A program made the position numbers and the translations under genes. DNA of 64,000 bases from Bacteroidetes bacterium GWE2_42_24 (GTDB lineage: Bacteria; Bacteroidota; Bacteroidia; Bacteroidales; TTA-H9). This document shows positions 28,079-37,386 of this stretch, piece after piece (within the stretch, counting starts at the first letter, position 1; each line of letters begins with the position of its first letter). The notes beneath the pieces were generated by a model. The model saw only the letters and a program-made list of their open reading frames with translations. It was not told the DNA's origin and did no database searches. The stretch is taken from assembly GCA_001768515.1 (NCBI GenBank), contig MEOA01000007.1, forward strand, positions 38,777 through 102,776, read 5' to 3'.

Positions 28079-28232
28079 ACAAAGCTGTGTAATGTGGAAA
28101 AAGTATGTTACAGGTTAAATTGTATGCGAAAATAACCAATTTAACAACATTATTGCAGGAAGAACAGTTCAACGACGGGTGAGCTTTCTCAATTAAAGCA
28201 GACTCCAAAATAGTAAAGACTAATAAGTGACC

Positions 28233-28262
28233 TTGTATACTTCCGGAAAATGCCTAATTTTG
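28233..28262 (+). promoter_or_regulatory. Promoter of the tandem solute-binding lipoprotein
   Basis: TTG (28233-28235), 19 bases, then TAATTTTG (28255-28262) is a full Bacteroidota promoter. It places the transcript start near 28268 and so excludes the upstream GTG at 28227 as the translation start. Confidence 0.7.
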
Positions 28263-28286
28263 CCATTACCAATTCATCTCCTGACA

Positions 28287-29726
28287 ATGAAAAAACCTAC
28301 GATCTTATTCGGCCTGATGGCCTTCATTCTGATTACATTCTTTACGCGATGCGGAAAAGATTCTGAAGAAACTTACGCGTACCAGCTCCAGTTTCTTACA
28401 GAAAACTTTAAACCATTGAACTATGTAGAAAACGGATCTGTCACAGGATTGGCACCTGAACTACTCAGGAACATCTGCTCCAATCTCGATATCCCGTTTG
28501 ATGTGACTGTCCTTCCATGGGATCAGGCATACAGCACCGCGCAAACCACCAGCAACGGGGTTCTCTTTTCAACTATATTAAACAACGAACGAAAAGATCT
28601 TTTCAAATGGGCCGGCCCTATCATCTCGCTCGACTGCCAATTCTATGCCTTATCGGGCAATCAAATCACGCTGAAAACACTTGACGATGCAAAAGCCGTT
28701 GGCAAGATTGGCATCCTGAAAGATTACGCGATCGAACAATACCTGATCGGCAAAGGTTTTACCAATCTCGTCCAATGCACCGATAACATTGATGCTTTCG
28801 ACAAACTCCTTAAGGGTGAAATTGACCTCTTTCCGGCTGATAAGCCCACAACCGAGGCTGCTCTGGAGTCGCTCAACAAATCATTTTACAGCGTGACTCC
28901 TGAACTGCTTATCAAGACTGATCTGATGTACTTTGCCTTTAACAAAAACATCCCCGATCACATTGTTGAAGAATTCCAGCAGCAGATCGACAAAATGAAA
29001 TCAAACGGCGTATTGAGAAGCCTGACGCAGAAATATCTGAATTCATCCAATTTTCCCGGTGTCCTGCAGGTTTATACCGAGCAGTATCCTCCGCTGACTT
29101 TTCGCAACACTGCCGGTGAGATTACCGGCTTCGGATCAGATATTGTTTATGAAATCATGAAGCAAAACAATCTGTATTATGATATCCGACTCTCTTCATG
29201 GAGCAATGGATATGATCTGGCACAGATTAATCCCAACTTCTGCCTCTTTACCATGGATCGTACTGAATTGCGCGAAAACCTCTTCCAATGGGTGGGGCCT
29301 GTTGGTACCAACACTACCTGGATTTACACGAAAGAAGGTTCGGGAATCACCATTTCATCGCTTGAAGATGCCCGCAATTTATCCGCTCTTGGAACTGTCA
29401 GCTCATGGTTCTCAGATCAATACCTCAGAGATTTGGGCTTCACTAATCTTGTAAGCCATAGCGACCCCAATGTCATGGCGCAAAAACTTCTCGACGGTGA
29501 AATCGATGGATTCGTCTGCACCAGTGTAACATTCCCTTCCATCCTCAATGAAATTGGTCACTCCTACAACGAGGTTGTCCCTTCCTTTTCGGTCATGTCG
29601 TCCGACTACTACATCGCTTTTTCGAAGACCACCGCGCCGGCTATTGTCAGCCAATGGCAGTCCACCCTGGATGCCATGAAAAGCAATGGAACATATAATG
29701 CGATTTTCGCGAAATGGCTTGAGTAA
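28287..29726 (+). CDS. Lipoprotein with two tandem solute-binding (SBP_bac_3-like) domains
   Basis: The start at 28287 is chosen because a strong promoter lies just upstream and a lipobox (FTRC, C22) then follows at the right distance. The protein (479 residues) contains two copies of a family 3 periplasmic binding fold. Each begins with a strand ending FLTENFKPLNYVENG or VYTEQYPPLTFRNTAGE, and later has the pair LDDAKAVGKIG/LEDARNLSALG and the phrase MKSNG near its end. No permease or ATPase gene is nearby, so it may be a receptor or orphan binder; the ligand is not predictable. Polar amino acids are the common family ligand. Confidence 0.75.
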   Translation: MKKPTILFGLMAFILITFFTRCGKDSEETYAYQLQFLTENFKPLNYVENGSVTGLAPELLRNICSNLDIPFDVTVLPWDQAYSTAQTTSNGVLFSTILNNERKDLFKWAGPIISLDCQFYALSGNQITLKTLDDAKAVGKIGILKDYAIEQYLIGKGFTNLVQCTDNIDAFDKLLKGEIDLFPADKPTTEAALESLNKSFYSVTPELLIKTDLMYFAFNKNIPDHIVEEFQQQIDKMKSNGVLRSLTQKYLNSSNFPGVLQVYTEQYPPLTFRNTAGEITGFGSDIVYEIMKQNNLYYDIRLSSWSNGYDLAQINPNFCLFTMDRTELRENLFQWVGPVGTNTTWIYTKEGSGITISSLEDARNLSALGTVSSWFSDQYLRDLGFTNLVSHSDPNVMAQKLLDGEIDGFVCTSVTFPSILNEIGHSYNEVVPSFSVMSSDYYIAFSKTTAPAIVSQWQSTLDAMKSNGTYNAIFAKWLE

Positions 29727-30616
29727 AACATTCAATATCGCGGCCATAGTAACGATCCGTTCATTCCTGAATCGCGGGATAATGCTATAATCAGACCTCC
29801 GGGGGCATAACGCCCCTTTTAAACAAAGCAGAATTACCCTTCATTCCGAAGGCGAAATGGCTATCTATGTGATATGCTGATGGTAACGACCCAATTATCA
29901 TTTAAATCAATATTGTGAATTAATCGTTGACCATCAGATAGTTCAATATTTCTATCTATCATACGCGTTTTACAAAAAAAACGCACCTGCAAGCTTCCGT
30001 AGGCCTCTTTTCATTCAGCCCCTGACCTACTCGTTTCATTAAATCAAAATCAATCCAGGCATCGGCATTTGCCTCACAGAGCCGGTATGCCCGCCCCTGA
30101 ACAGGATGCCTGCACCGCTGCTCCTGAACTTGCTTTTTAAGATTGAAGAGCGGTTCCGCTTTTTTTATTGCATGAGTTATACCATAGTCATAACCCATTT
30201 GAAGCTCTTTCATGGTCGCTTCGTTGTCGCTTCGTGAAAAGACGAAAAGACTACGAACCCATTACGAAGCCACTTCGAAGCTACTTCGAAGCTACTTCGA
30301 ACCGGGACTATGTTTGAATACTGTTTGTCAGCCGTTTGGCGTTTTGTGTTTTTGTTTTAGAATAATGTGGGTTTTTGAGAGAATTTGAGCTTATAATGAC
30401 AATTGATTTTAAGTATTTATGATCGTCGCATGCTGCTGCTGAAGAATGAATATAACTTAATCATCAGGCAGCTTTCCGTGAATGATTGCCGGGACGAACC
30501 AGGTTATCTGTTCACAAACTTCCAACCGCCTGGCGCAGCCATGCTGGTCGTTTGTACAATCCGGGGGCTGGCCTGTTACGAAATTCCTTACCTTTACGCT
30601 CAATATTATTGATAGT
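29727..30616. other. Gene-free stretch with an 11-bp array
   Basis: No convincing gene. An open frame at 29959-30213 (minus, 84 codons) has no recognisable family and starts at the edge of the repeat array. A short hairpin (GCGTTTT/AAAACGC) lies near 29963-29982. The 11-bp-period array occupies 30215-30304. The ispH frame is open upstream of its ATG but that part is not conserved-looking. Confidence 0.5.
30215..30304. repeat. 11-bp phased degenerate tandem array (CTACTTCGAAG)
   Basis: The tetramer CGAA occurs at 30243, 30254, 30265, 30276, 30287 and 30298, each exactly 11 bases apart. Two further TTCG units sit at 30220-30223 and 30231-30234, also 11 apart. The last three units are near-identical (CTACTTCGAAG), and the left ones are strongly decayed. 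This is the longest of the 11-bp arrays in the window. Confidence 0.85.
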
Positions 30617-31501
30617 ATGTCATTAACAATCAATATCGATACTGATAGCGGGTTTTGTTTTGGTGTAACAAATGCCATCAATACGGCGGAGCGTGAATTA
30701 TTGGCTGGTAAACCGCTTTGGTGTATCGGAGAAATTGTACACAATGAAGCTGAAGTCGACAGACTTACCAGCCTTGGATTACAAGAAATCAGCACCAGGG
30801 ACCTGAACCTAATCAGTCATAAAAAGATTCTTATCAGAGCTCACGGAGAACCTCCATCAACTTATATCACAGCAGCCAGTCAGCATTTAAAGATCATTGA
30901 CGCGACGTGTCCCATCGTACTGAAACTTCAACAGCGCGTTGCCGCTGCAACCGAAAAGATGAGGCAGGAAGCCGGGCAGGTGGTCATCTTCGGGAAAAGA
31001 AACCATCCGGAGATGAAAGGATTGATCGGGCATGCTTCACACCAGGCACTTATTGTTGAGAAAGCGGAAGAAACCGGGGCGATTGATTTCACAAAACCTG
31101 TCAGGCTGTTTTCGCAAACTACCATGGATTCAACTGAGTATGGTAAGATCAAAAAGATCATCGAAGAAAAGTGTCTGGCACATAACAATCTAAACTTTGA
31201 AACTTTCGATTCAGTCTGCAAACAGGTCGCCGGAAGAAAAGAGTCGCTTTCGGGGTTCGCGGCAAGCCATGACCTGGTGCTCTTTGTAAGTGGAAAGAAC
31301 AGTTCAAATGGCAATATCCTGTTTAAGCATTGCCGGACCATCAACCCCAACACCCGGTTGATCGAAAAACCTGAAGACCTTCAGCCGGAATGGTTTGCCG
31401 GTATACAAACTGTCGGAATCAGCGGAGCTACCTCTACCCCCGGGTGGCTGATGGACCAGGTAGCCGCCACCATAACAAAAATCACGGAACAATGCACCTG
31501 A
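30617..31501 (+). CDS. ispH: 4-hydroxy-3-methylbut-2-enyl diphosphate reductase
   Basis: IspH is the last enzyme of the MEP isoprenoid pathway and makes IPP and DMAPP using a [4Fe-4S] cluster. The three cluster cysteines are C14 (GFCFGV), C98 (DATCPIV) and C201 (DSVCKQV). Histidines lie in IVHNEAEV and RAHGEPP, and the C-terminal GISGATSTPGW is present. The start at 30617 gives 294 residues and the standard N-terminus. The end overlaps recF by 10 bases, which suggests coupled translation. Confidence 0.95.
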   Translation: MSLTINIDTDSGFCFGVTNAINTAERELLAGKPLWCIGEIVHNEAEVDRLTSLGLQEISTRDLNLISHKKILIRAHGEPPSTYITAASQHLKIIDATCPIVLKLQQRVAAATEKMRQEAGQVVIFGKRNHPEMKGLIGHASHQALIVEKAEETGAIDFTKPVRLFSQTTMDSTEYGKIKKIIEEKCLAHNNLNFETFDSVCKQVAGRKESLSGFAASHDLVLFVSGKNSSNGNILFKHCRTINPNTRLIEKPEDLQPEWFAGIQTVGISGATSTPGWLMDQVAATITKITEQCT

Positions 31502-32607
31502 ATCATCTAACCATCAACCAGTTTAAAAACTGTAACGAGGCCACGCTCGACTTCTCGGGCAACATCAATTGCTTTGTTGGTCGGAATGGAGCCGGCAAAA
31601 CAAACATCCTCGATGCCATCTATTATCTTTCGTTCTGCAAGAGCTATTTCAATCAGACCGATTCACTAAATATCAATCACCAGTGTGATTTCTTCGCGAT
31701 TAACGGGACATTTCAGCGTGATGACGGAAGGACCGATCAGGTACAGTGTATCCAAAAAAGGAATGCCCCCAAAAAATTCTCGCTCAACAAAAAGGAGTAC
31801 GACCGGCTGGCTGACCATATCGGGCTGTTCCCGCTTGTTATGATTTCACCTTACGACAGAGACCTCATCAACGATGGAAGTGAACTCAGACGAAAATATC
31901 TCGATGGTGTCATTGCCCAATTTGACCATGGTTACCTCGACGATCTGCTGGTCTATAACAAGGCCTTAGCCCAACGAAATGCCTTGCTGAAACAAAGTGC
32001 CGAAACAGGCTTTTATGACCGGCCGATGCTTCAGTTGTACGACAACATGATGGAACAACCTGCTCAACGGATTTACGAAAAACGTGTCAGTTTTCTGGAG
32101 GCCTTTAAACCTGTCTTTCAACATTATTATTCGTGGATATCGGAAGGGCGCGAGCAGGTTGAAATCGCGTACGAATCGTCAATGCATGGTACTGTTTTTA
32201 CTGAAATGATGGAAGGGGCATTCAACAGAGACAAGGCTCTGCGCTATACGTCGGCAGGGATCCATAAAGATGACCTTGACTTGAAGATCGATGGATACCC
32301 GGTTAAAAAATTCGGATCACAGGGGCAACAAAAATCTTATGTTGTGGCCATGAAACTGGCGCAATTCGACTATACCCGGCATATCAAAGGAACGAAACCC
32401 ATCATGCTGTTTGACGATATATTTGATAAGCTCGATTCAACGCGCGTCCAGAAAATCATTGAACTTGTAGGGAACGATAGTTTCGGTCAGGTATTCATTT
32501 CTGATACCCAGCCCGAACGGATAGAAGCTATCTTTAGCCAGGTAACGCTCGATCACCGCATCTTCGACGTTGCCTCCGGCGTTGTAAAACCAAGAATGAA
32601 CCAGTAA
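31492..32607 (+). CDS. recF: DNA replication/repair protein RecF
   Basis: RecF is an SMC-like ATPase that helps load RecA at gapped DNA. The 371-residue protein has the Walker A motif GRNGAGKTN (about 29-37), the signature-like FGSQGQQKSYVVAMKLAQ, and the Walker B IMLFDDIFDKLD. The N-terminus MHLNHLTINQFKN is typical. It overlaps the ispH stop by 10 bases and is followed 8 bases later by the beta-lactamase gene. The usual dnaA-dnaN-recF context is absent; separate recF is common in Bacteroidota. Confidence 0.95.
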   Translation: MHLNHLTINQFKNCNEATLDFSGNINCFVGRNGAGKTNILDAIYYLSFCKSYFNQTDSLNINHQCDFFAINGTFQRDDGRTDQVQCIQKRNAPKKFSLNKKEYDRLADHIGLFPLVMISPYDRDLINDGSELRRKYLDGVIAQFDHGYLDDLLVYNKALAQRNALLKQSAETGFYDRPMLQLYDNMMEQPAQRIYEKRVSFLEAFKPVFQHYYSWISEGREQVEIAYESSMHGTVFTEMMEGAFNRDKALRYTSAGIHKDDLDLKIDGYPVKKFGSQGQQKSYVVAMKLAQFDYTRHIKGTKPIMLFDDIFDKLDSTRVQKIIELVGNDSFGQVFISDTQPERIEAIFSQVTLDHRIFDVASGVVKPRMNQ

Positions 32608-32615
32608 CTACTCTT

Positions 32616-33395
32616 ATGAAACACATTGCAATCGCTCTATTGCTCCTGTGCCAGGGCATAGCCGTCATGGCAGACTCACTCGACAGCCTTGTAAGGGCTA
32701 ATTACCTCAAGACCACCCTTGTCGTTACCTCGCTAAAAAGCGGAAAACAATACACCTATAACGAAACCAGGGCAGGGCAACAGTTTCTCCCCGCCTCTAC
32801 TTTTAAGATTCCCAACACCCTGATCTCGTTGCAGGAAAAAGCCATTTCAGGGCTGCACGATACAATCAGATGGGATGGTAACGAAAGATTTATAAAATCA
32901 TGGAATCATGATCAGGACTTAAACTCCGCGTTTCAAATCAGTTGCGTGTGGTTTTTTCAGGAGTTGGCTACCAGAGTCGGGAAGGATGCTTTCCTGAGCT
33001 ATCTGAAAAAAATGGAGTATGGCAACCAACTTTCAGGTCCTGATGTCAGAACATTCTGGCTCGATGGCGATCTTCGCATTTCAGCCCGGGAGCAGGTCAG
33101 TTTCCTCAAGAAACTTTATAGGCGTGAATTGCCTTTCGATCAGCACAATTACGATCTGTTACGTCACGTCATGCTTGCCGACAGCAATCAGGCCTATAAA
33201 CTATTTGCAAAGACAGGCTGGGCTGTGCGGGCCGACATTCAAACAGGCTGGTATGTAGGATATGTCGAAACGTCTGATGATGTCTGGATTTTTGCCTGCA
33301 ACCTCGAAATAAGAAGTGATGAGGAGGCAGGTTTCAGAAAAGAGCTTGTTTACCGGTACCTTCGCGATCTGAAAATCATTCCGGAAGTCTTGTAA
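32616..33395 (+). CDS. Class D (OXA-type) beta-lactamase, chromosomal
   Basis: This is a serine beta-lactamase with signal peptide (about 1-19). All class D motifs are present: S61-TF-K64 (PASTFKIPN), S109-C-V111 (SCVWFF), Y135-G-N137, the FWLDG segment (about 147-151), and K199-T-G201 in AKTGWAVR. The length is 259 residues. It lies between recF and dus in a plus-strand run, with no integron, IS or attC element nearby, so it looks like a resident gene and not a mobile cassette. Its substrate spectrum cannot be predicted. Confidence 0.85.
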   Translation: MKHIAIALLLLCQGIAVMADSLDSLVRANYLKTTLVVTSLKSGKQYTYNETRAGQQFLPASTFKIPNTLISLQEKAISGLHDTIRWDGNERFIKSWNHDQDLNSAFQISCVWFFQELATRVGKDAFLSYLKKMEYGNQLSGPDVRTFWLDGDLRISAREQVSFLKKLYRRELPFDQHNYDLLRHVMLADSNQAYKLFAKTGWAVRADIQTGWYVGYVETSDDVWIFACNLEIRSDEEAGFRKELVYRYLRDLKIIPEVL

Positions 33396-33432
33396 ATGTA
33401 CACCGCTGCTGCCGCTTAATCAATTTTAAAAC

Positions 33433-34410
33433 ATGCCGCCAACCCAGGGTCCAATACTCTACCTCGCTCCTTTCCAGGGCATCACCGATGCCATATACCG
33501 CACTTCCTTTAACCGCTACTTCGGCGGACTTGATGCCGCCTTTACGCCTTATATTTCAGGAACAGGCACCGAAAAAGTCTCTAAAAACAAGCTTATTGAT
33601 GTGCTCCCGGAAGTCAACCAGGCAATCAGAACAATACCCCAGATACTTAGTAAAGATGCCGACGAAATGTTGCTCCTGTCAAAATCATTGGCAGCGCTCG
33701 GGTACTCCGAGGTAAACTGGAACATGGGCTGTCCGTTTTCAAGGGTAGCACGTAAGCAACGTGGCAGCGGGATGCTCCCTTACCCTGAGCTGGTAAGGCA
33801 AATACTCGATAAACTATACCAGGAAGGAATGCCGCTCGGGCTTTCAGTCAAGATGCGTACAGGTTACAACGGGCATGAAGATATACTGGCAATGATCGAT
33901 GTGCTGAACGACTTCCCACTGACCGAGGTGATCGTTCACCCCCGTACCGGGAAACAATTGTACAAGGGAGAAGCATCAGAAACTGCCTTTTCTGCCATTG
34001 TGGATAAGGTAAAATCGCCTCTGGCATGGAATGGAGATATCTTTTCGGTCGAAAAATTCAGGGAATTACAAGACAAATTCCCTTCCATACAGCGGTGGAT
34101 GATCGGGAGGGGTGCCCTTATAAATCCCGTATTACCACTCATGATCAGTCACCCTGATGCCGCGAAGAGTATTGATTGGAGGAAAGCCCTTTCAGGGTTC
34201 CTTCAAGACATTTACCTGGAAACATATTACCGTAATGAAGGACGCACTGCCGTCGTAAGCCGGATGAAATCACTCTGGGTCTATTTACGCGAATCGTTTG
34301 AAAACCCGACAGAAGCCTTCCGCGTGATCCGGAAGACACGCACCCCTGAGGAATACCTTGAAGCCGAAATGAAAGTGATTGCTGATGCTGAATTAAAGCT
34401 GTTTTATTAA
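33433..34410 (+). CDS. tRNA-dihydrouridine synthase
   Basis: This FMN enzyme reduces uridines in the tRNA D-loop. The 325-residue protein begins with LAPFQGITDAIYR (FMN-binding) and has EVNWNMGCPFSRV with the catalytic cysteine. It continues with VKMRTGYNGHED, VIVHPRTGKQLYKGEA and the FMN phosphate-binding WMIGRGALINP. The type (DusA, B or C) is not resolved. The stop overlaps the stop of the convergent metallophosphoesterase gene by 4 bases. Confidence 0.9.
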   Translation: MPPTQGPILYLAPFQGITDAIYRTSFNRYFGGLDAAFTPYISGTGTEKVSKNKLIDVLPEVNQAIRTIPQILSKDADEMLLLSKSLAALGYSEVNWNMGCPFSRVARKQRGSGMLPYPELVRQILDKLYQEGMPLGLSVKMRTGYNGHEDILAMIDVLNDFPLTEVIVHPRTGKQLYKGEASETAFSAIVDKVKSPLAWNGDIFSVEKFRELQDKFPSIQRWMIGRGALINPVLPLMISHPDAAKSIDWRKALSGFLQDIYLETYYRNEGRTAVVSRMKSLWVYLRESFENPTEAFRVIRKTRTPEEYLEAEMKVIADAELKLFY

Positions 34411-35744
34411 TTAGCGCTGACAAGCTCCAGCAGGGTGATCTCCGGAAGAATACCGATACGACCAGGGTAGCCAATATGCCCAAGCCCGCGGTTGACATAA
34501 AGATACTGATTGGTAAACTCCTTTCGGTATAATCCGGCCCAGTAACGATACATATATTGGGCAGGGCTCCATCTGAATTGTTTCGTCTCGATTCCCATTT
34601 GCATTCCATGCGTATGGCCTGATAGGGTAAGCCCTATTTCAGGATTTCTGCGGCTGACAATATGCTGCCAGTGTGTTGGATCGTGCGATAAAAGGACGCG
34701 TGCAGCTACCGTTCCGGGTAAGTGTTTTTGGGCAGCAGCCAGATCACCCTTCCTTGGAAACCGCAGATTAGCCCCCCAGTTCTCGACACCAATAATACCC
34801 ATTGCATCTTTTCCGCGTGATATCACCAGCGACTCGTTCCGGAGAAGCCGCCAACCCAATTTATCATAAAAACCGACCAGGTCATCCATGTTCCTGGTTT
34901 TGTCTTTTTCGTCATCCCACATCATATAATCACCATAATCATGATTCCCGAGAATAGCAACGACACCGTCAGGTGCCTGAATATCAAGAAGACTATCGCC
35001 AAACCCATCAACCTCATTGGTTTGGTAATTCACGAGATCACCGGTAAACACGACCAAATCAGGATTTAATGAATTAATCAGCCCAACAGCCTCCTGAAGC
35101 GGTTTATCTGAGCTCCAGCTACCGAGGTGCAAATCGCTGATCTGGACGATACGATAACCCGAAAAAGACGAAGGCAGTCCTGACAAGGGGACTTTTACAC
35201 GGTGAATCCGAAAATCATAGACCCACTTGACCATACCAGCCAACATGCTGCTAAACACGATTCCGCCTCCCAGAAAACCCGTGTAACGAAGGAAGCGGCT
35301 CCTGCTGATGCCCCTTTTCGCAGTTGGCACAGGCATCGTCTGATGGCTCGTGAAACGCCAGGTAAACTTGACCAACCGCAACAAATCGGCCAGAATGAGC
35401 AGAAATACAGGGATTAACTTCGAGGCATAAGCCAGGACAATAATCCCGAATACCCAGATGCGAATAGAAGGCCGCCAATAGCTGAAGTGGATAAAAAACA
35501 TGGTTACAGATGCCCCGATCAGCATGGCCAACGGGAACCAATAGAGAATCCGCATGACGACAGCCATCGGATGTGAAAGGTCGGAAAGCGATCGGCGAAT
35601 AGAACTCCAGAGATAAATATCAAGACCTAATACGATCAGGTAGAGATAAGCCGGCCCCGCACCAGAAGGAAGGATTACCGGCAGAAACACCAGCAAAATG
35701 GCAGCCACTGCAACAGCAATGATTATATAAATGGTTCGGGTCAT
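34407..35744 (-). CDS. Membrane-anchored metallophosphoesterase (YkuE-like)
   Basis: The protein (445 residues from ATG at 35744) has four N-terminal membrane segments within about residues 1-125, a fifth anchor-like segment near 165-180, and a calcineurin-type phosphoesterase domain. The metal-binding motifs are ISDLHLGSW, FTGDLVN, GNHDYGDY, LLSHDP and SGHTHGMQMG, all intact. Members of this group hydrolyse UDP-sugar or lipid pyrophosphates; the exact substrate is unknown. The gene is convergent with dus, with stop codons overlapping. The frame is also open to an ATG at 35801. Confidence 0.85.
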   Translation of the reverse strand: MTRTIYIIIAVAVAAILLVFLPVILPSGAGPAYLYLIVLGLDIYLWSSIRRSLSDLSHPMAVVMRILYWFPLAMLIGASVTMFFIHFSYWRPSIRIWVFGIIVLAYASKLIPVFLLILADLLRLVKFTWRFTSHQTMPVPTAKRGISRSRFLRYTGFLGGGIVFSSMLAGMVKWVYDFRIHRVKVPLSGLPSSFSGYRIVQISDLHLGSWSSDKPLQEAVGLINSLNPDLVVFTGDLVNYQTNEVDGFGDSLLDIQAPDGVVAILGNHDYGDYMMWDDEKDKTRNMDDLVGFYDKLGWRLLRNESLVISRGKDAMGIIGVENWGANLRFPRKGDLAAAQKHLPGTVAARVLLSHDPTHWQHIVSRRNPEIGLTLSGHTHGMQMGIETKQFRWSPAQYMYRYWAGLYRKEFTNQYLYVNRGLGHIGYPGRIGILPEITLLELVSAN

Positions 35745-35850
35745 AGGGCTTATATAACGAAATGAAAGGGCGTTTGGTGCACGACGACGATTATTAATCA
35801 AAATATTAACATAAATGCAAGGGAATAGTCTAAAATCGGGCCAAAAAAAA

Positions 35851-35881
35851 TTTGGCAGTTTTTAGAAAACCGCTATCTTTG
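35851..35881 (+). promoter_or_regulatory. Promoter of the tRNA-Ser/tRNA-Pro unit
   Basis: TTTG (35851-35854), 19 bases, then TATCTTTG (35874-35881) is a full match to the Bacteroidota promoter, about 70 bases before the tRNA-Ser gene. Confidence 0.75.
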
Positions 35882-35951
35882 CACCCCTGAAAGCTAAAGA
35901 GCAGGACTCAGTTATTTGAAATTGTAGTTTATCTTTTAATTCACACTTCCC

Positions 35952-36038
35952 GGTGAGATGGGTGAGTGGCTGAAACCAACAGTTTGCTAAACTGTCGTAC
36001 GGGAAACTGTACCGGGGGTTCGAATCCCCCTCTCACCG
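35952..36038 (+). tRNA. tRNA-Ser (anticodon GCU)
   Basis: The acceptor stem GGTGAGA pairs with TCTCACC. The anticodon stem ACAGT/ACTGT encloses the loop TTGCTAA with anticodon GCT, reading AGC/AGU codons. A long variable arm (GTACGGGAAACTGTAC region) marks a class II tRNA. The T-arm is GGGGGTTCGAATCCCCC. CCA is not encoded. Confidence 0.95.
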
Positions 36039-36082
36039 CAGCCATTTTCCGAATATTCCGCCATTTTTCGGGATATTTTTTT

Positions 36083-36157
36083 CGGGGTGTAGCGTAGTCC
36101 GGTTAGCGCGCCTGGTTTGGGACCAGGAGGTCGATGGTTCGAATCCATTCACCCCGA
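36083..36157 (+). tRNA. tRNA-Pro (anticodon UGG)
   Basis: The acceptor stem CGGGGTG pairs with CACCCCG. The anticodon stem CCTGG/CCAGG encloses TTTGGGA with anticodon TGG. The T-loop GGTTCGAATCC is normal. It lies 44 bases after tRNA-Ser and probably belongs to the same transcript. Confidence 0.95.
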
Positions 36158-36182
36158 CAAAATGGGATTCTTCCCAACACAG

Positions 36183-36218
36183 AAGCCTGCAAATTGTAAG
36201 ATTTGCAGGCTTTTCTTT
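36183..36218 (+). terminator. Rho-independent terminator after the tRNA pair
   Basis: AAGCCTGCAAAT (36183-36194) pairs perfectly with ATTTGCAGGCTT (36201-36212), followed by TTCTTT. Confidence 0.9.
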
Positions 36219-37209
36219 ATTTTAACGAACCCATATCAATTGAGCTATTCCTGCGGAACCACTTACTAAGCGCCGAACCGGGATAAGGCTTTTCCAGCTA
36301 ACCTGAAACAACACAACACACATTCCACCCGGATACGCTATTGTTTAATCAACTCCTTCCCTAACCTGCCAAAAGGCCATTTCATGAACTTTCGCGGAAA
36401 GCCAAATCGAAAAATCTGACCGTATATTCCCCTGGCAAAACTTGCTGCGAAACGGCCATTACTAAAATTGTGCAAAAAATACATATAGTTATTGCTCTTA
36501 CATATCTAAGATACCCAAACGTTACTACAACCACGGGCGATACATAAGAAAAACCTATCTTTGCCCTAACTTTGGTCTATCTTTGGGGTGACTTAGCGGT
36601 AAAACGCGACTATAAACAACTCATAATCAACTGAATAAAAATTAGCATTATGTGATTATATTCACACAAAATTTTTGAAAAAAAATTGAAATATTTTTTC
36701 GGAAGGGGAAAAATGGGGTGAAATTAGGAAAGAAAAGAAAGAGGAAGAGCAGATGGAGGGTTTGGGGGTATTGGTTGAGGTTGGATGAATGAATATGCTC
36801 AAGCGATAATTCAGGGTTGAACGTTACAGCAAAAGAATCTTGGCAATTAATTTTCTGGTTATCAGAATATTTAATATAATTTGCAGGAGTAATTAATAAA
36901 TAAAACCAAAGATTTTTATCCTGGCCAACCTCTTCTGTTCCTGAAAACTGGTGATAAGGTATTGGATATTATGTTATTTTTACATCCATAACTGGTGTTC
37001 ATATATCATAGCTTTAGATGTTGCAACAATCCATCTAATGTACTGAATACCAAATTAATGCTTTGTATATGACAATTTGAGTATTATCGATTGCTAACAT
37101 AATATGTTCATTTTTATACTATTAACCTTTTGCCACGCATCCCTAATGCTGCAAAACAAAGACTGCAATTTCAATCCCTAACGCAAGTCGCTGTATAAAA
37201 CTAAGGTCT
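36219..37209. other. A+T-rich gene-free stretch after the tRNA genes
   Basis: Nothing in these 990 bases resembles a gene. The stretch becomes markedly A+T-rich toward the right and contains a four-unit 11-bp array (36554-36597). No integrase, no second copy of a tRNA 3' end and no direct repeats marking an insertion were found by eye. Confidence 0.5.
36554..36597. repeat. 11-bp degenerate tandem array (CCTATCTTTGC type)
   Basis: Four consecutive 11-bp units occur: CCTATCTTTGC, CCTAACTTTGG, TCTATCTTTGG and GGTGACTTAGC. CTTTG recurs at 36559, 36570 and 36581, exactly 11 apart. Two bases of each unit resemble a promoter -7 element (TATCTTTG), so the array could also contain cryptic promoters. 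Confidence 0.75.
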
Positions 37210-37386
37210 ATGATAGAATATAAGGAAGTATATACATATAATGATCAACCAGTAACTTGTCCACAGTGTGGAAATAGAACCGAAATCCTATTGGATTTTT
37301 ATTTTTTGCCTGAAAAAACACAAGTTCATAAATGCTTGTCTAAAAATTGTAAAACTGAATTTATAACCCAAGAAGATATTGAATGA
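37210..37386 (+). CDS. Small zinc-ribbon protein (58 residues)
   Basis: The frame starts at ATG 37210 and ends at TGA 37384-37386, overlapping the next start by ATGA. The protein contains CPQCG near residues 17-21 and C-L-S-K-N-C near 42-47, a four-cysteine zinc-ribbon pattern, and is otherwise polar. It is strongly A+T-rich like its partner, unlike the genes on either side. The overlap with the HNH gene indicates a two-gene operon. It may help the nuclease recognise its target, which is an inference. Confidence 0.7.
   Translation: MIEYKEVYTYNDQPVTCPQCGNRTEILLDFYFLPEKTQVHKCLSKNCKTEFITQEDIE

Noticed and set aside
29959..30213. Open frame of 84 codons on the minus strand
   Set aside because: No recognisable family, odd composition, and its start abuts the 11-bp array; probably chance.
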